Positions 1-10,203 of a DNA stretch of 64,000 nucleotides are shown piece by piece. The translations under genes were made by a program, and so were the position numbers. The notes beneath the pieces are model-generated. The model was not told the DNA's origin. It saw only the letters and a program-made list of their open reading frames with translations, and ran no database searches. Every line of letters starts with the position of its first letter. Position 1 is the first letter of the stretch. Location of the stretch: NCBI GenBank assembly GCA_047967505.1, contig CM106541.1; one strand, given 5' to 3'. The stretch is from Dipteris shenzhenensis. Taxonomy: Eukaryota; Polypodiophyta; Polypodiopsida; Gleicheniales.

Positions 1-40
1 AACTATCCCATCCTTCCACAATGTTACCACTTCTTTGTTG

Positions 41-251
41 TTCGGTTGAAGATTATTACTTGTTCATAGTTGTTGGTACTTATTATTGTAGTTGCCTTGA
101 CTTCCCTTTCTTCTTCAACCGAACAATTATTGTAGTTGCCTTGACTTCCTCCGGATGTGTATTATCACTACTCGAAGAAGATTACTTGTTCATAGTTGTT
201 AGTTCTTGTTGTTGTAGTTGCCTTGACTTTCTTTCTTCTTCGAGTAGTGAT
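41..251. repeat. two related imperfect palindromes at the 3' end of a copia gag relic
   Basis: Two foldbacks share almost the same inner sequence but have different stems. In the first, TTCGGTTGAAGA (41-52) pairs with 112-123. In the second, 18 bases at 164-181 pair perfectly with 234-251. Both inner parts read on the minus strand as a Gln-rich segment that looks like the linker before a gag zinc knuckle. Duplication followed by stem divergence or gene conversion is an inference. Confidence 0.7.
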
Positions 252-740
252 AACACACATCCTTTGGATGTAGATTGAGGTAGATTCTTCAAGATTGTTG
301 TTAACGCATTGCATTCTTCGGGCATACTCTTGAGGAGAATTGCAGGTGCATCCTTCCCTCCAACTTTTGCATCTATATCGTCCAATTGGGTCATGATGCT
401 TTTTATGTTGTTTATAAATTGTGCCAAGGATTCACTAAAGTTCATTTGAATCACATAGAACTCAATTTTAAGGTGAATTTCTTGATTTTTTGCTTTAGCT
501 TTAAACATTGTGCTCAATTGATCCCATGCATCTTTTTAGTGTTTCTTGGAGGATCAAGCTCATGCCGAAGTGTAGTCCTATGAGAGATAGTGCTTCTTCG
601 TTTCTCTCTCTTCCCAATCTTCATCATGTACAGTAGGTACATCCTTTTTAATGATTTTCCATGTACTTTGATGCATTAGAAGGTACTTCATTTGTATAGC
701 CTAGTGTGGAAACCTTCCCCATTGAAATTATCAACAAATG
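182..740 (-). pseudogene. Ty1/copia gag relic
   Basis: The minus-strand frame at 182-517 (111 codons) carries a copia-type gag core (UBN2/gag-polypeptide family). It includes a segment with NIKSIMTQLDDIDAKVGGKD, followed by ILLKSMPEECNAL, as in the capsid-like part of plant copia gag. Upstream to about 740 the frame continues, with several stops and shifts, through MKYLLMHQSTWKIIKKD and HDEDWEERETKKHY. The protein would package element RNA in cytoplasmic particles, but this copy cannot make it. It sits immediately downstream (minus sense) of a PBS-like site at 741-754. The rest of the element lies outside the window or is lost. Confidence 0.7.
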
Positions 741-754
741 AGGTACTTGATACC
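741..754 (-). other. degenerate primer-binding site of the copia relic
   Basis: On the minus strand this reads TGGTATCAAGTACC. That resembles the plant copia PBS TGGTATCAGAGC, which pairs with initiator Met-tRNA, and it lies just upstream of the gag relic. Two bases before it the minus strand ends a possible LTR in TTTGCA. Confidence 0.45.
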
Positions 755-757
755 ACT

Positions 758-1337
758 TGCAAAGGTCTTACCAATTAGCTTTGTTTAGCTTCAATGGTGA
801 TGTTTAATTGTATACAACGGTGTGGATTTACAAGATGGCGTGATAATCTCCATGAATTCTGGTGCAAGAAGGCTTGGCTTATGACCAAGGTTTTGAAGAA
901 AAAACAACAAAGTGATTTTAGAGGGTGCTTTTGGATGGCACCCACATTTTTAGAGACTATGGTTTTAACCTTAGGGTCAAAAAGCATTCAAAAAACAATG
1001 TTGTGGTGGCATGAAGGTCTTGAAACTTCAAGAAAATGAGATGTAAGATGATGAAAACCACAAATAGCTTCACATCGTTTGTCTCTAGTTGTTTGTTTCT
1101 CCTTCACATAGTTTGCTATGTACTTCTTCTCTCATAGGTCCACCATGCCCTTCTTACTATAGAAATTTGTGTAGGAAATCAAAGTGATCTCTTCCCAGAT
1201 TCAATCATAATCATGCTGAATCGAATAAGAGAAAGAACACGGCTGAGATTAAACCCTAAATGAGTGACACATGTACTTGAAGGAAAGAGTACATTGCAAT
1301 CAATGCAAGAGAAAGTGAGGTTCTGTTATAAATAACA
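758..1337 (-). repeat. possible 5' LTR of the copia relic
   Basis: The segment starts with TG (758) and ends with CA (1337) in plus orientation, next to the PBS-like site. On the minus strand it would begin TGTTATTTATAACAG, a typical TGTTA LTR start with a small inverted repeat. No second copy lies in the window, so the borders are provisional. Confidence 0.35.
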
Positions 1338-2930
1338 GAATTGTGTCGCGACCCCAACTCTACGAAATGCCATCCAGATCTGGTGGTGGCTCCCATGTCA
1401 TCTGAGGGTCTAATGTACAAGTTGTCTGGACCTATCCTCGGGCATTTGGGTGCGGGAGCAACACCCTACTTGTTTAACGTGTGTGGAGTTAGAGGTGGTG
1501 GCCTGCGCAATCTAGGTGGCTCAACGAACGTTTTAGAAAATGGTGGATCCGTTTACGTGCCCGGGTTGAGCCTTATTGGGCTCCCTGCATTTTTAAAAGG
1601 CTTATGTGTGGCTTGAATCTCCAGTCATAGAACCGAGTGTAGGCTTCGGCAACCAGATGTGAGCGTCTGGACTGCGTGGGAACAGGCCATGAGACCCTCT
1701 AATCCTCCTCGTCGAGTGAGTGGAGTTGGATGGGATCCTCAAAATTGACTATCTGCTCTCTGTCCTGGCATTGAAGTCCCTACAAGGACTACAAGGACTT
1801 CGCCCAATCATCTATATTGCATGATCTCCTCTGACATAGATACCTTTGCCCCATCATATGTCTCTGTCGCCCCTATCCCATCCATTGTCTCAGAGTGTCT
1901 CGCATATCTTGAGGCGTCGAGCGCAAAGTAGCATATCGCTGTGTAGATGGCTCTAGGATCTGTAGCTTCAAATCTAAGGGAGGTTTCACACCCGTTCGCT
2001 GGACGGGGTGAACCAGACTAGTGATGGGCGCTCGTTTGCTTCGTCACTGGCCATGGAAAAGTAGCTGGCATTTCATACACATCCGGACATGCCTCCTGAC
2101 ATTTGACGGTTGAGAACAAGCCTTCAGCAGACTGTGGCGCTCTCTCCGTTCCCTTTTGGCAGTTGAGCTTCCTCCTTCACTATAGTATGCCGCTCTCCCC
2201 ATTTCCTGCTCTCCCCATTTCCTTTTGCGACCTCAATCTTGCATGCCTCCCAAGTTCCCAACAAGTCTGTACCGCAGTGCAGCTCAACGAATCTTGTGGC
2301 CACTGGGTACCAAATCTCCAACGTTCAAATCGCCTCGTTCAAATCGCCTGTAAAGACATTGAGCGGCTGCTTCCAAGTCTATGTTGTTCCTCCATCATAC
2401 TACTATACAACTTTATCTTGAATCATCGGGTGGCTCTGATACTGCTTCCCTGAGAGGTGGGCACTCTGGCTGGAGCTGGTGATTCAAGTTCCAGAGCTGC
2501 GGCTCCTGCAATCCGCCCTCTTCCCTGTGTACAGCAAAATGTACAGGAAGTCATGCATTATTGTGAATAATACAGGCATTCCTTGTTCCTGCTAGAGGCA
2601 TTTTGTCAACGCTATCCATGACTTCGCTGTAGGGCTTACTTCTGCAGGATTGCTTTTGATCATTTCTTGAAAGATTCGGTTTAATAATGGTAGGCGATCA
2701 GAACAGTTTTGTAGACCTAGATAATTGCGGTAGTATTGTTATTTAAAGCAGTCTCCCAAGTGATGGAGGCTACAGTGGTACTCTTATTGGATTTTTAACT
2801 GTGGTTTTTTATGTTTCTACCATCATTTTACTTCGTTTGTGTGTGCAAATTTTCTGTGGATGAACACAATTGTTGATCTGGGACTGGTTTGATAGTACTA
2901 TTAGTGTTGGAGTGGAGTGTTTCCTACTGT
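1338..2930. other. intergenic, no gene recognised; holds one copy of a dispersed repeat
   Basis: No reading frame here has a recognisable domain. TGTCGCGACCCC at about 1344 resembles the start of a gypsy LTR, but no matching end or partner was found. The part from about 1703 to 1976 belongs to a dispersed repeat listed separately. The rest, 1980-2930, is unassigned. Confidence 0.5.
1703..1976 (+). repeat. dispersed repeat, copy 1 (direct repeat of 7698-7950)
   Basis: The sequence from CCTCCTCGTCGAGTGAG through the GGATCCTCAAAA and CCTGGCATTGAAGTCCC blocks, and the block ending CTAGGATCTGT, recurs at about 7698-7950 in the same orientation with scattered differences and small indels. The two copies lie about 6 kb apart and bracket the Harbinger genes. 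They could be remains of one older repeat into which the DNA transposon inserted, or unrelated copies of a common family. Confidence 0.8.
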
Positions 2931-3133
2931 CATAAACACCATGGCTACTGAAGACAATTGGCTAAAAACTATAAGTCATCAAATTTTGTCCATTATGGCT
3001 CGACATGAAATGCATTCAAAACTGTCTATATTATTGGACACTTGGGAACACATAGGCTCTGTTGCCTTTCCCAAAAATGAGAACGCTTTAGACACAATTG
3101 AAGAACAATTTACACATGCATCCATTTTGATCT

Positions 3134-4657
3134 TCAAGCTCCGACAACATCATGACTTTCATTGTCCTCATCATCATCCACTTCTTCATCTCCCTCAGCA
3201 AACATGCCATTCACATTTCGTCTGAGAAACTCTCGGTACATAGACCGTGTGAGATTATTGCATCGCTCAGCACCTGAGCCAATAGGGTGGCATGAAGAAC
3301 TGCAACCACCATCGATAGCACCATCCCAACCACTTTGACCCCTTTCCAATATGTCATTTGGATCTTCGGTCATAACAGCCTGAACTTCATTAAGAGTGCA
3401 TGATGCCTGCATTTGTGTCTCGAACTCATTACAGCCAGCATGTAAGTCTTGTTCGGCTTCACGCACCCAATCAGACAAAAAAGAGTCCTCGTGCACAATG
3501 CACATGTTATGTAGAACCAAGCATGTGGCTACCATGTCTGGGACATTCTTCAAGTCAATGTCACAACTTTTTAGTAATATTCGGAACCTGGCTTTTAGCA
3601 TTCCAAAAGCTCTCTCCATTGGCATGCGTGAACTAGATTGGATGAAATTCCAATGACTCTTGCACCAACTTAGACCATCCTTCCCACCTTTGAACGGAGG
3701 CAACATATAGGGCCTTGCCGGATATGCACAGTCACCCAACAAGCAATACTTTCCAAGCCCATTGGATTGGTATCTACGACCAAGGCTGCTACGAGTAAAC
3801 AAGACTGAATCATGAATTGCACCAGCCCAACCAACATCATAGTCCCAGACACGACAATCTGCCATCACGGTCATCTGCAAGAGTATTGAATGGAATCCCT
3901 TGCGGTTATAGTAATCCGCATGATATATCTGAGGAGCTATGATTGGGATATGTGATCCATCCACTGCACCAACCACATATGGAATCCCTCGAAGAGCCTC
4001 GAATGCCTGTGCTATCTTAGCCATTCCTCTCTCGCTAGGCCACTTGATATACAAGTCATGAAGTCCGGACTGTTTTATTGCACTGTAGAAGAGGTTCACA
4101 ATCATGCATGCTGTGCTTGTTGCGCAACCGTATAAGTCACCTATGATCTCTAGACTTGCACCTGTAGCCAATCTATGCAATGCTATGCATACACGCTTCT
4201 CGAGGGAGATAGCACTACGCATGCAAGTGCTTTGTCGACCCATAACAGGAGCTACTTTAGAGCATATGAAAAGAAATGTTTCCTTGTTTACACGCATGCG
4301 CCTTTTGAACATTGCATTTGAATAAGAACCAAATAAGCACCTCTCCATAAAATTTTGTGGCCATGCATATGCCCAACAAGCTCGATTCAAATGCCGCTGT
4401 CGACGACTTAGTAACCTTCGCGATTGCATTGTTTTAACACTATTATGTTGCTGTAGCAACCACACCATTATCAAGTCCTCCAATTCGTGGTTGTCGGTGG
4501 CTGGTAGAGGTTCCATCAATTGAGCTATGAGCAGCACGCAAAGACAAGCACATAATATGGCCTCCTCTTTCGTCATGTCCATGCTTGCTGTAAGTGGCAT
4601 GAAAATATTATTAGTTCTGTCCGAAAATTCTTGCTTTAGGGGGGAAAAAATTAACAA
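3134..4657 (-). CDS. PIF/Harbinger DDE transposase (HARBI1-like nuclease)
   Basis: This is an open 507-codon frame. It matches the DDE_Tnp_4 / HARBI1-like nuclease family, which cuts and joins the ends of PIF/Harbinger DNA transposons in the nucleus. Visible motifs are VVGAVDGSH (Asp about 233), AGAIHDS (Asp about 283), LLGDCAYP (Asp about 309) and MERAFGMLKARF (Glu about 349), so the acidic catalytic residues are present. An N-terminal helical region precedes them, and an acidic tail rich in D and E ends the protein. The first 19 codons are doubtful: a pyrimidine tract and an AG just before codon 15 look like an intron acceptor, so translation may begin at the Met at 4600 or in an upstream exon. 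The Myb-like partner gene lies upstream on the same strand. The frame has no stops, so the copy may be young. Terminal inverted repeats were not found. Confidence 0.88.
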   Translation of the reverse strand: MLIFSPLKQEFSDRTNNIFMPLTASMDMTKEEAILCACLCVLLIAQLMEPLPATDNHELEDLIMVWLLQQHNSVKTMQSRRLLSRRQRHLNRACWAYAWPQNFMERCLFGSYSNAMFKRRMRVNKETFLFICSKVAPVMGRQSTCMRSAISLEKRVCIALHRLATGASLEIIGDLYGCATSTACMIVNLFYSAIKQSGLHDLYIKWPSERGMAKIAQAFEALRGIPYVVGAVDGSHIPIIAPQIYHADYYNRKGFHSILLQMTVMADCRVWDYDVGWAGAIHDSVLFTRSSLGRRYQSNGLGKYCLLGDCAYPARPYMLPPFKGGKDGLSWCKSHWNFIQSSSRMPMERAFGMLKARFRILLKSCDIDLKNVPDMVATCLVLHNMCIVHEDSFLSDWVREAEQDLHAGCNEFETQMQASCTLNEVQAVMTEDPNDILERGQSGWDGAIDGGCSSSCHPIGSGAERCNNLTRSMYREFLRRNVNGMFAEGDEEVDDDEDNESHDVVGA

Positions 4658-4871
4658 TGTAGACAGATAAGCAATTAGAGATTTGCATCAATACCACATA
4701 GATGTACAACCAAACTTATGAGTAATCTTGAGGTACATTAGCACCTTTGTGTGCTACAAGCATCACGAAATATGTGATAGCTCTTGTGTGCTGCAATCAG
4801 CCTCTCCTCTACATACACTAGTGGCTGTTATGCTCCATGTACTGCTGTACTCCAGCCCTCTGCTTAGTCTA

Positions 4872-5060
4872 CCCAAATGGCAGCCTGAAGACTAGACATG
4901 TGGCAGCCCAAATGGCAGCCTGAAGACTTCCCATGTGCATGCCGAAATGGCAGCCGGAAGACTTCCCATGTGGTAGCCCAAATGGCAGCCTGATGTGGCA
5001 GCATGAAGACTTATTACATGCCCAACTGGCAACCTGAAGACTTCCCATGTGGCAGCCTTG
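4872..5060. repeat. degenerate minisatellite between the two Harbinger genes
   Basis: About six imperfect copies of a roughly 35-bp unit built on CCCATGTGGCAGCC and AAATGGCAGCCTGAAGACTT. It lies in the non-coding spacer between transposase and Myb-like gene, where internal tandem repeats of Harbinger elements are plausible. Its role is unknown. Confidence 0.75.
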
Positions 5061-5381
5061 TACTCTGGATGTTTCACTACATTGCTTCACTACATTTCTA
5101 CTAACATTAAGCCCCTTTGCACTCCTCATTCGGGTGCTTACAGGTGGGGCATTGACCCTATCTTTTGAGGTTCTTACTGCAAGAAAGTAAATGTTTACAA
5201 TGACAACAATTCAAATTAGAGGAAAGCAAATTCATATTGCATGAAATATAAGCTTACAGTGACAACACACGAGCAACGAGAGAAATAGCTTTCAAACTGT
5301 AGGAAACCATACTCTTGTTAAACGAAAATAGAAGATCACATTGAGAACACATCTGGAACAATAGAACTGTATCCTGACACA

Positions 5382-5546
5382 TAGATGGAACTAGATGTCC
5401 AAATGACAGCTGAAATATATAAAATGCAGTCCCAAACTTGAACATAGCTTCATTTGTCCAAATGAGAGAAATAGATGGAACTAGATGTCCAAAAAGCAAC
5501 ATAACTAAATAAAATGCAGTCCCAAACTTGAACATAGCTTCATTTG
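5382..5546. repeat. tandem duplication (about 89-bp period) at the 3' end of the Myb-like gene
   Basis: ATAGATGGAACTAGATGTCC followed by AAAATGCAGTCCCAAACTTG and AACATAGCTTCATTTGT occurs at about 5382-5457 and again at about 5471-5546. The stop codon of the Myb-like gene (5540-5542) lies in the second copy, so the duplication added sequence to the 3' untranslated region. Confidence 0.8.
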
Positions 5547-6697
5547 TTGGACATATGATCTATAAATCGAACCAAAGCAGCCCCTAGAGTCTCCATGATA
5601 TCAAGCCTTTGGGCCTCAGCAGCTTCCCTACGTGCATCTGCTTCATCCCTTTTCAGACAAGATTGATGTACTTGTGACAAAATACCACGTCCACTCTCGT
5701 TGACCTGTGCAATAAATTCTTCCATCTGAGAATCTTTCTTTCCACCACGACTCAATGAGGTAGACATTGGTTTGTTGGAAACAGATGCACACATAGGGCT
5801 GGTTTCTTTGGGACTCTCATGAATGGCTTCTGATTCGTCTAGTACCACTGTCTCCCCAGTAGCCGAGGCATGGCTGTATACGCGAACATGTGCACGATCG
5901 TGCATATACTCATCCACTATGTCATACCACTTACATGTTCGCTTCACATCATTTCCTGATATGGAATTGTGTAGCTTATCTGCTTTGTACTGATCATATA
6001 CTCGACCCCATTTCTTGCGGCAAGCTTCAGAGTCTTTGTCAAAATCTGAATAGGCTGAAGCTAGCTTATTGGCAATTTTGGACCATAGATCTGTTCCCTG
6101 CTTTTGCGGTTTATTGAACTCTTCATTCTTTCCACCACGCTCATGGATCAAGCTTACAACCCAAAAGTCTTTCCACATTGTCGCTCTTCCTCCCTCTCCC
6201 TCGCATTCATCTTCCAAGGCTTGGGTATCTAGACACTTCTTTTTGGCTCTACCTCTCTTTTGGACTGCTACCTTGGCTGAACTTGTATCTGCTTCCGATT
6301 CAAGCTTCCCTCGTCCGGTTTCTTCAATTGTCTTGCCTTGGCATGCTTCTTGCCCAACGGGCTTTGCATAAGGAGCTTCCAATGCTCGTGGCCTTCCTCT
6401 CTTCACACCCTTTTTACCCCCTTTAGTAGGGGTAACATATTTTTTACCTTGAGATCCCACAGATAGAACGGAAGGTGCAAAGGTAGATGGCTGAGACATG
6501 ACAGGTGGCATCCGAAAGAACATTGGTGACGAAGATGGGAAGATGGCTGGAAATTTTGGAGAACCAAACATCTGCGATTGGTTATACATAACCATCGAAG
6601 GAGGTCCTGACAATTGTGAATCTGTTACTTCAGAGCTTTGGAGGTCTTCAAGGGCATCCTCATAGTTGGGATCAATAAGCAGGCGTTGCATTGCCAT
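5540..6697 (-). CDS. Harbinger Myb/SANT-like DNA-binding protein
   Basis: An open 385-codon frame. Residues about 175-265 form a Myb/SANT-like (trihelix-type) domain with three aromatic-spaced helices: FWVVSLIHERGG, DLWSKIANKLASAY and CRKKWGRVYDQYKADKL. A basic stretch at 95-104 contains KRGRPR, the core of an AT hook. The C terminus (about 330-385) looks helical with many Ala, Arg and Glu. In PIF/Harbinger elements this second protein binds the transposon ends and helps bring the transposase into the nucleus; here that role is inferred from the neighbouring transposase on the same strand. The start was chosen as the first Met of the frame, with A-rich untranslated sequence just before it. 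Confidence 0.85.
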   Translation of the reverse strand: MAMQRLLIDPNYEDALEDLQSSEVTDSQLSGPPSMVMYNQSQMFGSPKFPAIFPSSSPMFFRMPPVMSQPSTFAPSVLSVGSQGKKYVTPTKGGKKGVKRGRPRALEAPYAKPVGQEACQGKTIEETGRGKLESEADTSSAKVAVQKRGRAKKKCLDTQALEDECEGEGGRATMWKDFWVVSLIHERGGKNEEFNKPQKQGTDLWSKIANKLASAYSDFDKDSEACRKKWGRVYDQYKADKLHNSISGNDVKRTCKWYDIVDEYMHDRAHVRVYSHASATGETVVLDESEAIHESPKETSPMCASVSNKPMSTSLSRGGKKDSQMEEFIAQVNESGRGILSQVHQSCLKRDEADARREAAEAQRLDIMETLGAALVRFIDHMSNK

Positions 6698-8365
6698 CCT
6701 GAAAAAAAAAACTATTTTAAAATTGTAACTGGTGTTCTACTCAACAAGAGAAGACGGATTGAATGCAAAAGGTGTGAACAGAAGCTACACCATACACTCA
6801 ATCTCCATTTTTTGGGCTACGCATGACGAAGCAAATAAGTGATTTCCCAATGCATTAATCCTACCTGCCTGTCATCTCAGTGTAAATGGAAAAGTACCGT
6901 CTATTGAGGAGTTTGAAGAGGTCAAGAGATAGGATGAATAGCCCTGGCGTACATTGACAATCTTTAGCAATGTACCTATCCTAGAATGAGGCAGCGTTGC
7001 TCAAAAGACTTGCAATATAATCCTTCACGCGATCACAGGGCTGATGTATTGAGAACCCGAAACCAAATTTTAGAGTAGCATGTCAATCGCAAAAACGTCC
7101 ATTACTTTTGAGCTCGCAAAAACGACTCTTTTGACAAAAATCTGGAGGGAATGGGCAAACGCTCGGAAGAAGACAGAGGTTTTAGAGGGAAGATAGAGGG
7201 AAAATTTTGGAATGAGCATGAGAGACGGAATGTACCTGTTCTTCCATGCTACTGGAATGCCGGGACTCCAAACTTGCGAATTGCAATTCTGAGAAATGGT
7301 GAAGAACGCAACAAAGGACGCCAGAGAAAAGAAACGGTGAAAGACTGCTGCCAAAACCATGTGCAATTGCCTATATTCCAGGAAGACATACATTTCTATT
7401 GGAAGCCAGCAGCTACGCCAAGAGTTGGGCGAGGGGAAGACGCCGCCCAGGATTCCACTGCTTTCGTCCGTGACTCAGCTTGCCACCTAGGAAATGAAAC
7501 GATGCCTGTTCGCCTCGTTGTGAAAGCACATACCAACCGGCGCGCTTTTTCATTGGATGGAGCCAAAATTGGGTGAAGACGTCCGGATGGGTGTGTAACA
7601 TGCCTAACCCACATGTAGCACGCCTATGTATCTCGACCCAGTGCCATCACCTGTGTCTGAACGTGGTATAGCCACTCCTCCGAATCCTCTAGACCGCCGT
7701 CCTCCTCGTCGAGTGAGCGGAGTTGGATGGGATCCTCAAAATCGACTGTCTGCTCTCTGTCCTGGCATTGAAGTCCCCTACAAGGACTTCTCGCCCAGTC
7801 GTCTGTATGGCATGATCTCCTCTGACATAGATACATTTGCCCCATCATATGTCTCTGTCGCCCCTATCCCATCCATTGCCTCAGAGTGTCTCGCATATCT
7901 TAGCATATCGCTGTGTAGATGGCTCTAGGATCTGTGGCTTGAAATCTAACCCACATGTAGCACGCCTCGACCCAGTGCCATCACCTGTGTCTGAACGTGG
8001 TCTAGCCACTCCTCCGAATCCTCTAGACCGTCCTGCTCTGCGTGTCCCTCTCTTGTGCCTCGGTATCCCTCTACTCTTGGCAAGCTGGCGAGTCTGAGTC
8101 TGCGGAAAGAAAATCATCTCTCAGTCCCCTATCACCTCCTCCAGGCGACCGCTATGGGACCACTTTACCATCGATGTAAAGCCAGCTGCCCTAGCGAAAA
8201 GTCGTGAAGTGTGTGTGAGACTAAGGAAAAAGCAATGCTTTACAAAATATTTTTAAAACTCTGCTAGCCTTCCCGCCCACCCCGAAAATACACACACACA
8301 CACAGCAGAAGCCGAAGAGCTGAAGAGAAGCGCAGCAGTAGCAGCAGCGGTGTTTCGTCGAAGAG
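6698..8365. other. intergenic between Harbinger and the peptidase gene
   Basis: The right end of the Harbinger element should lie in 6.7-7.6 kb, but I could not match an inverted repeat to any sequence left of 3134. A plus frame at 7151-7576 (141 codons) has no recognisable domain and is probably chance. 7609-8031 contains repeats listed separately. A short CA run at 8287-8301 lies in the probable 5' region of the peptidase gene. Confidence 0.5.
7609..8031 (+). repeat. dispersed repeat copy 2 with an 83-85 bp internal direct repeat
   Basis: 7698-7950 is the second copy of the repeat at 1703-1976. In addition the block starting AACCCACATGTAGCACGCCT and ending CCGAATCCTCTAGACCG occurs at about 7609-7693 and again at about 7949-8031, so the repeat copy sits between two direct repeats. 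Confidence 0.8.
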
Positions 8366-9896
8366 ATGCCGAATAGGATGGGGGAGTGCGTGCCCAATGA
8401 GCGCCTCATTCGAAAGAAGGGCCTTTGGACCCACGACATCGACGACTTCAAAAAGCTCTGGCCCTTCGACGATGATAGGGTTTTGTCGGTTTCCTCCACG
8501 TAGGCTCTCTCTGCATGCCTCTGTGTGTTAAGCATGTCAAATCTTTTTCTCAACTGTCCGACTGAGGGGCGTGCATACATGCTTGCTGCAGATCAGACTG
8601 CTACGAAGAGAGCGTTCTGTACGACAATCAGCAGACACTCACAGGAGCGAAGATACTGGCATTGCGTTCAAGCGGTGGACGTGCATCTGCTTTTGCATTG
8701 TCCCCTCCTGTTAAACGGTCTGCACTTGCGGACGCCGATGCTGCACTGCAAGGCTTTACCAGTGAAATTGGGCAGCTTGAGCAGCCATGGGATGGGTCTC
8801 ATGTGGTCGCATTGGCGTCTGCTGGTCATGCTTTAAAGTCACACGACAGGAATGTGAGAGAGCCTGCCTGCAAACAAACAATTTTTTTGTTACTCTCTTT
8901 GCTCTTTCTTTGGTCGTTCTGAACGTATTGGGGGGGCTGTTTCTCGCAGGTGCGTATTAACGCTGAGGTCTTTGTAGGCCCGTATGTTCCTGAAAGAACA
9001 TGGAAGAAGGGAGTTCACGTGCTTGCCCGGAATCTGGAGCCGGCCTGGCCCAAAGTCTCCCTGCAAAAACAAACTTCCCCTTTTGTGAAGACGAAAAAGG
9101 ACCACTCCAAGCTCACGCCTGCCAAGCCAACAGCATCTAGTCAAAGGATCATTGAACCAGATCTTCTCTTTGCAGTCGTCACGGTTGGGGCTGACTGCTA
9201 TGGTGATGTTTGGCCTCACCGTCGCATAGAACCTCACAGTAAACAATGGTGGTATGTACCGACATGTCACATGCCAGATCCAGAGTCTGATCAGTTGGTG
9301 TATTGTCTCTGCTATCCAGGTAAATAATCTTCCCTATGAGTAACTACTATTCTTTGAGTGATCGTATGTCCCACATTTCCCTGCATATGACTCTAGGTCC
9401 GGTTGAGGACGATGAGATGGATACAAAATATGGAGTGGTGGACAGCAAGAAGGCATCGCTTCTGCTAGCAAATTTGAATCAGTCAGTTGTAGTTCCTGAT
9501 AGAATGTCGGTCAGTGTTGGGGATGTCATCGGAGCCAATGATTATGTGCTAAAATTCCGAGCCAGTACCACGTGTGGCAGCTCTGGTGGACCTGTTGCAT
9601 CGTTGAATGAACCACTGAAATTGTACGGTATCCATGTTCGTGGGAACTTTGATTATCGATTGTCGTCAGACATGGAAAGCAACTATAACCTAGCCACTTG
9701 TGTCAACCACCCGTTGTGGGTACTGAATTATGTGAAGACCACATTGCCGGTTCTGTCACATGTCAGAGAGTGGCCAGGTGCCTACATGCTTGACACTTTG
9801 CTGGAGTATTTGAATCACCATGAGACAGTCATTCGAGATAATGACATGTGGCATGTTGTGGAGAATTTCAAGAGCTGTCATGCGGTGGATGCATAG
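8366..9896 (+). CDS. trypsin-like serine peptidase domain protein, four exons
   Basis: Exons 8366-8499, 8592-8853, 8950-9319 and 9397-9896 join in phase into 421 codons. All three introns (92, 96 and 77 bp) start with GT and end with AG. The split codons close correctly at both joins that interrupt a codon. The product has features of the chymotrypsin/trypsin fold (peptidase clan PA): ALASAGH with His about 124, EPDLLFAVV with Asp about 203, and TTCGSSGGPV with nucleophile Ser about 318. Spacing and the GSSGGP signature support an active enzyme, but the His assignment is by position only. No signal peptide, PDZ domain or membrane segment is seen, so an intracellular protein is likely. The N terminus (1-60) is charged and contains KKGLWTHDIDDFKKLWPFD. 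The substrate is unknown. The start is the first in-frame ATG of exon 1. It is the only host-type gene in the window. Confidence 0.82.
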
Positions 9897-10197
9897 GCAT
9901 TTTTGTGGAAGTGTGAACACTTACGAAATCAACGCCCCTCTTCATAATGGGCTGTTATTTTGACTTGTAGCTATGCTTTTTTTGTGTGCTTACGACGACT
10001 GATCAGTGGGTGTGTGCATGCCTTTAAAAATCAGTGCCTCCCTCTACTATATTCACTTGTTTCTGCTCGAAAGTCTCTATATTGAGGTATGCAAATGCCC
10101 AAAGATGAGGTAAGAAGGGAACTCTGTAATGTTGCTGTTTAATACCGTTTTTGATATTATCTCTGTGACCCTCCAAATGAGCCAATATGGAGTTAAA

Positions 10198-10203
10198 AAT
10201 AAA
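10198..10203 (+). terminator. possible polyadenylation signal of the peptidase gene
   Basis: AATAAA about 300 bp after the stop codon, in AT-rich sequence. The distance is normal for a plant 3' untranslated region. One hexamer is weak evidence. Confidence 0.3.

Noticed and set aside
7151-7576. 141-codon plus frame near the right side of the Harbinger element
   Set aside because: No domain, no splice context and frames of similar length on the other strand.
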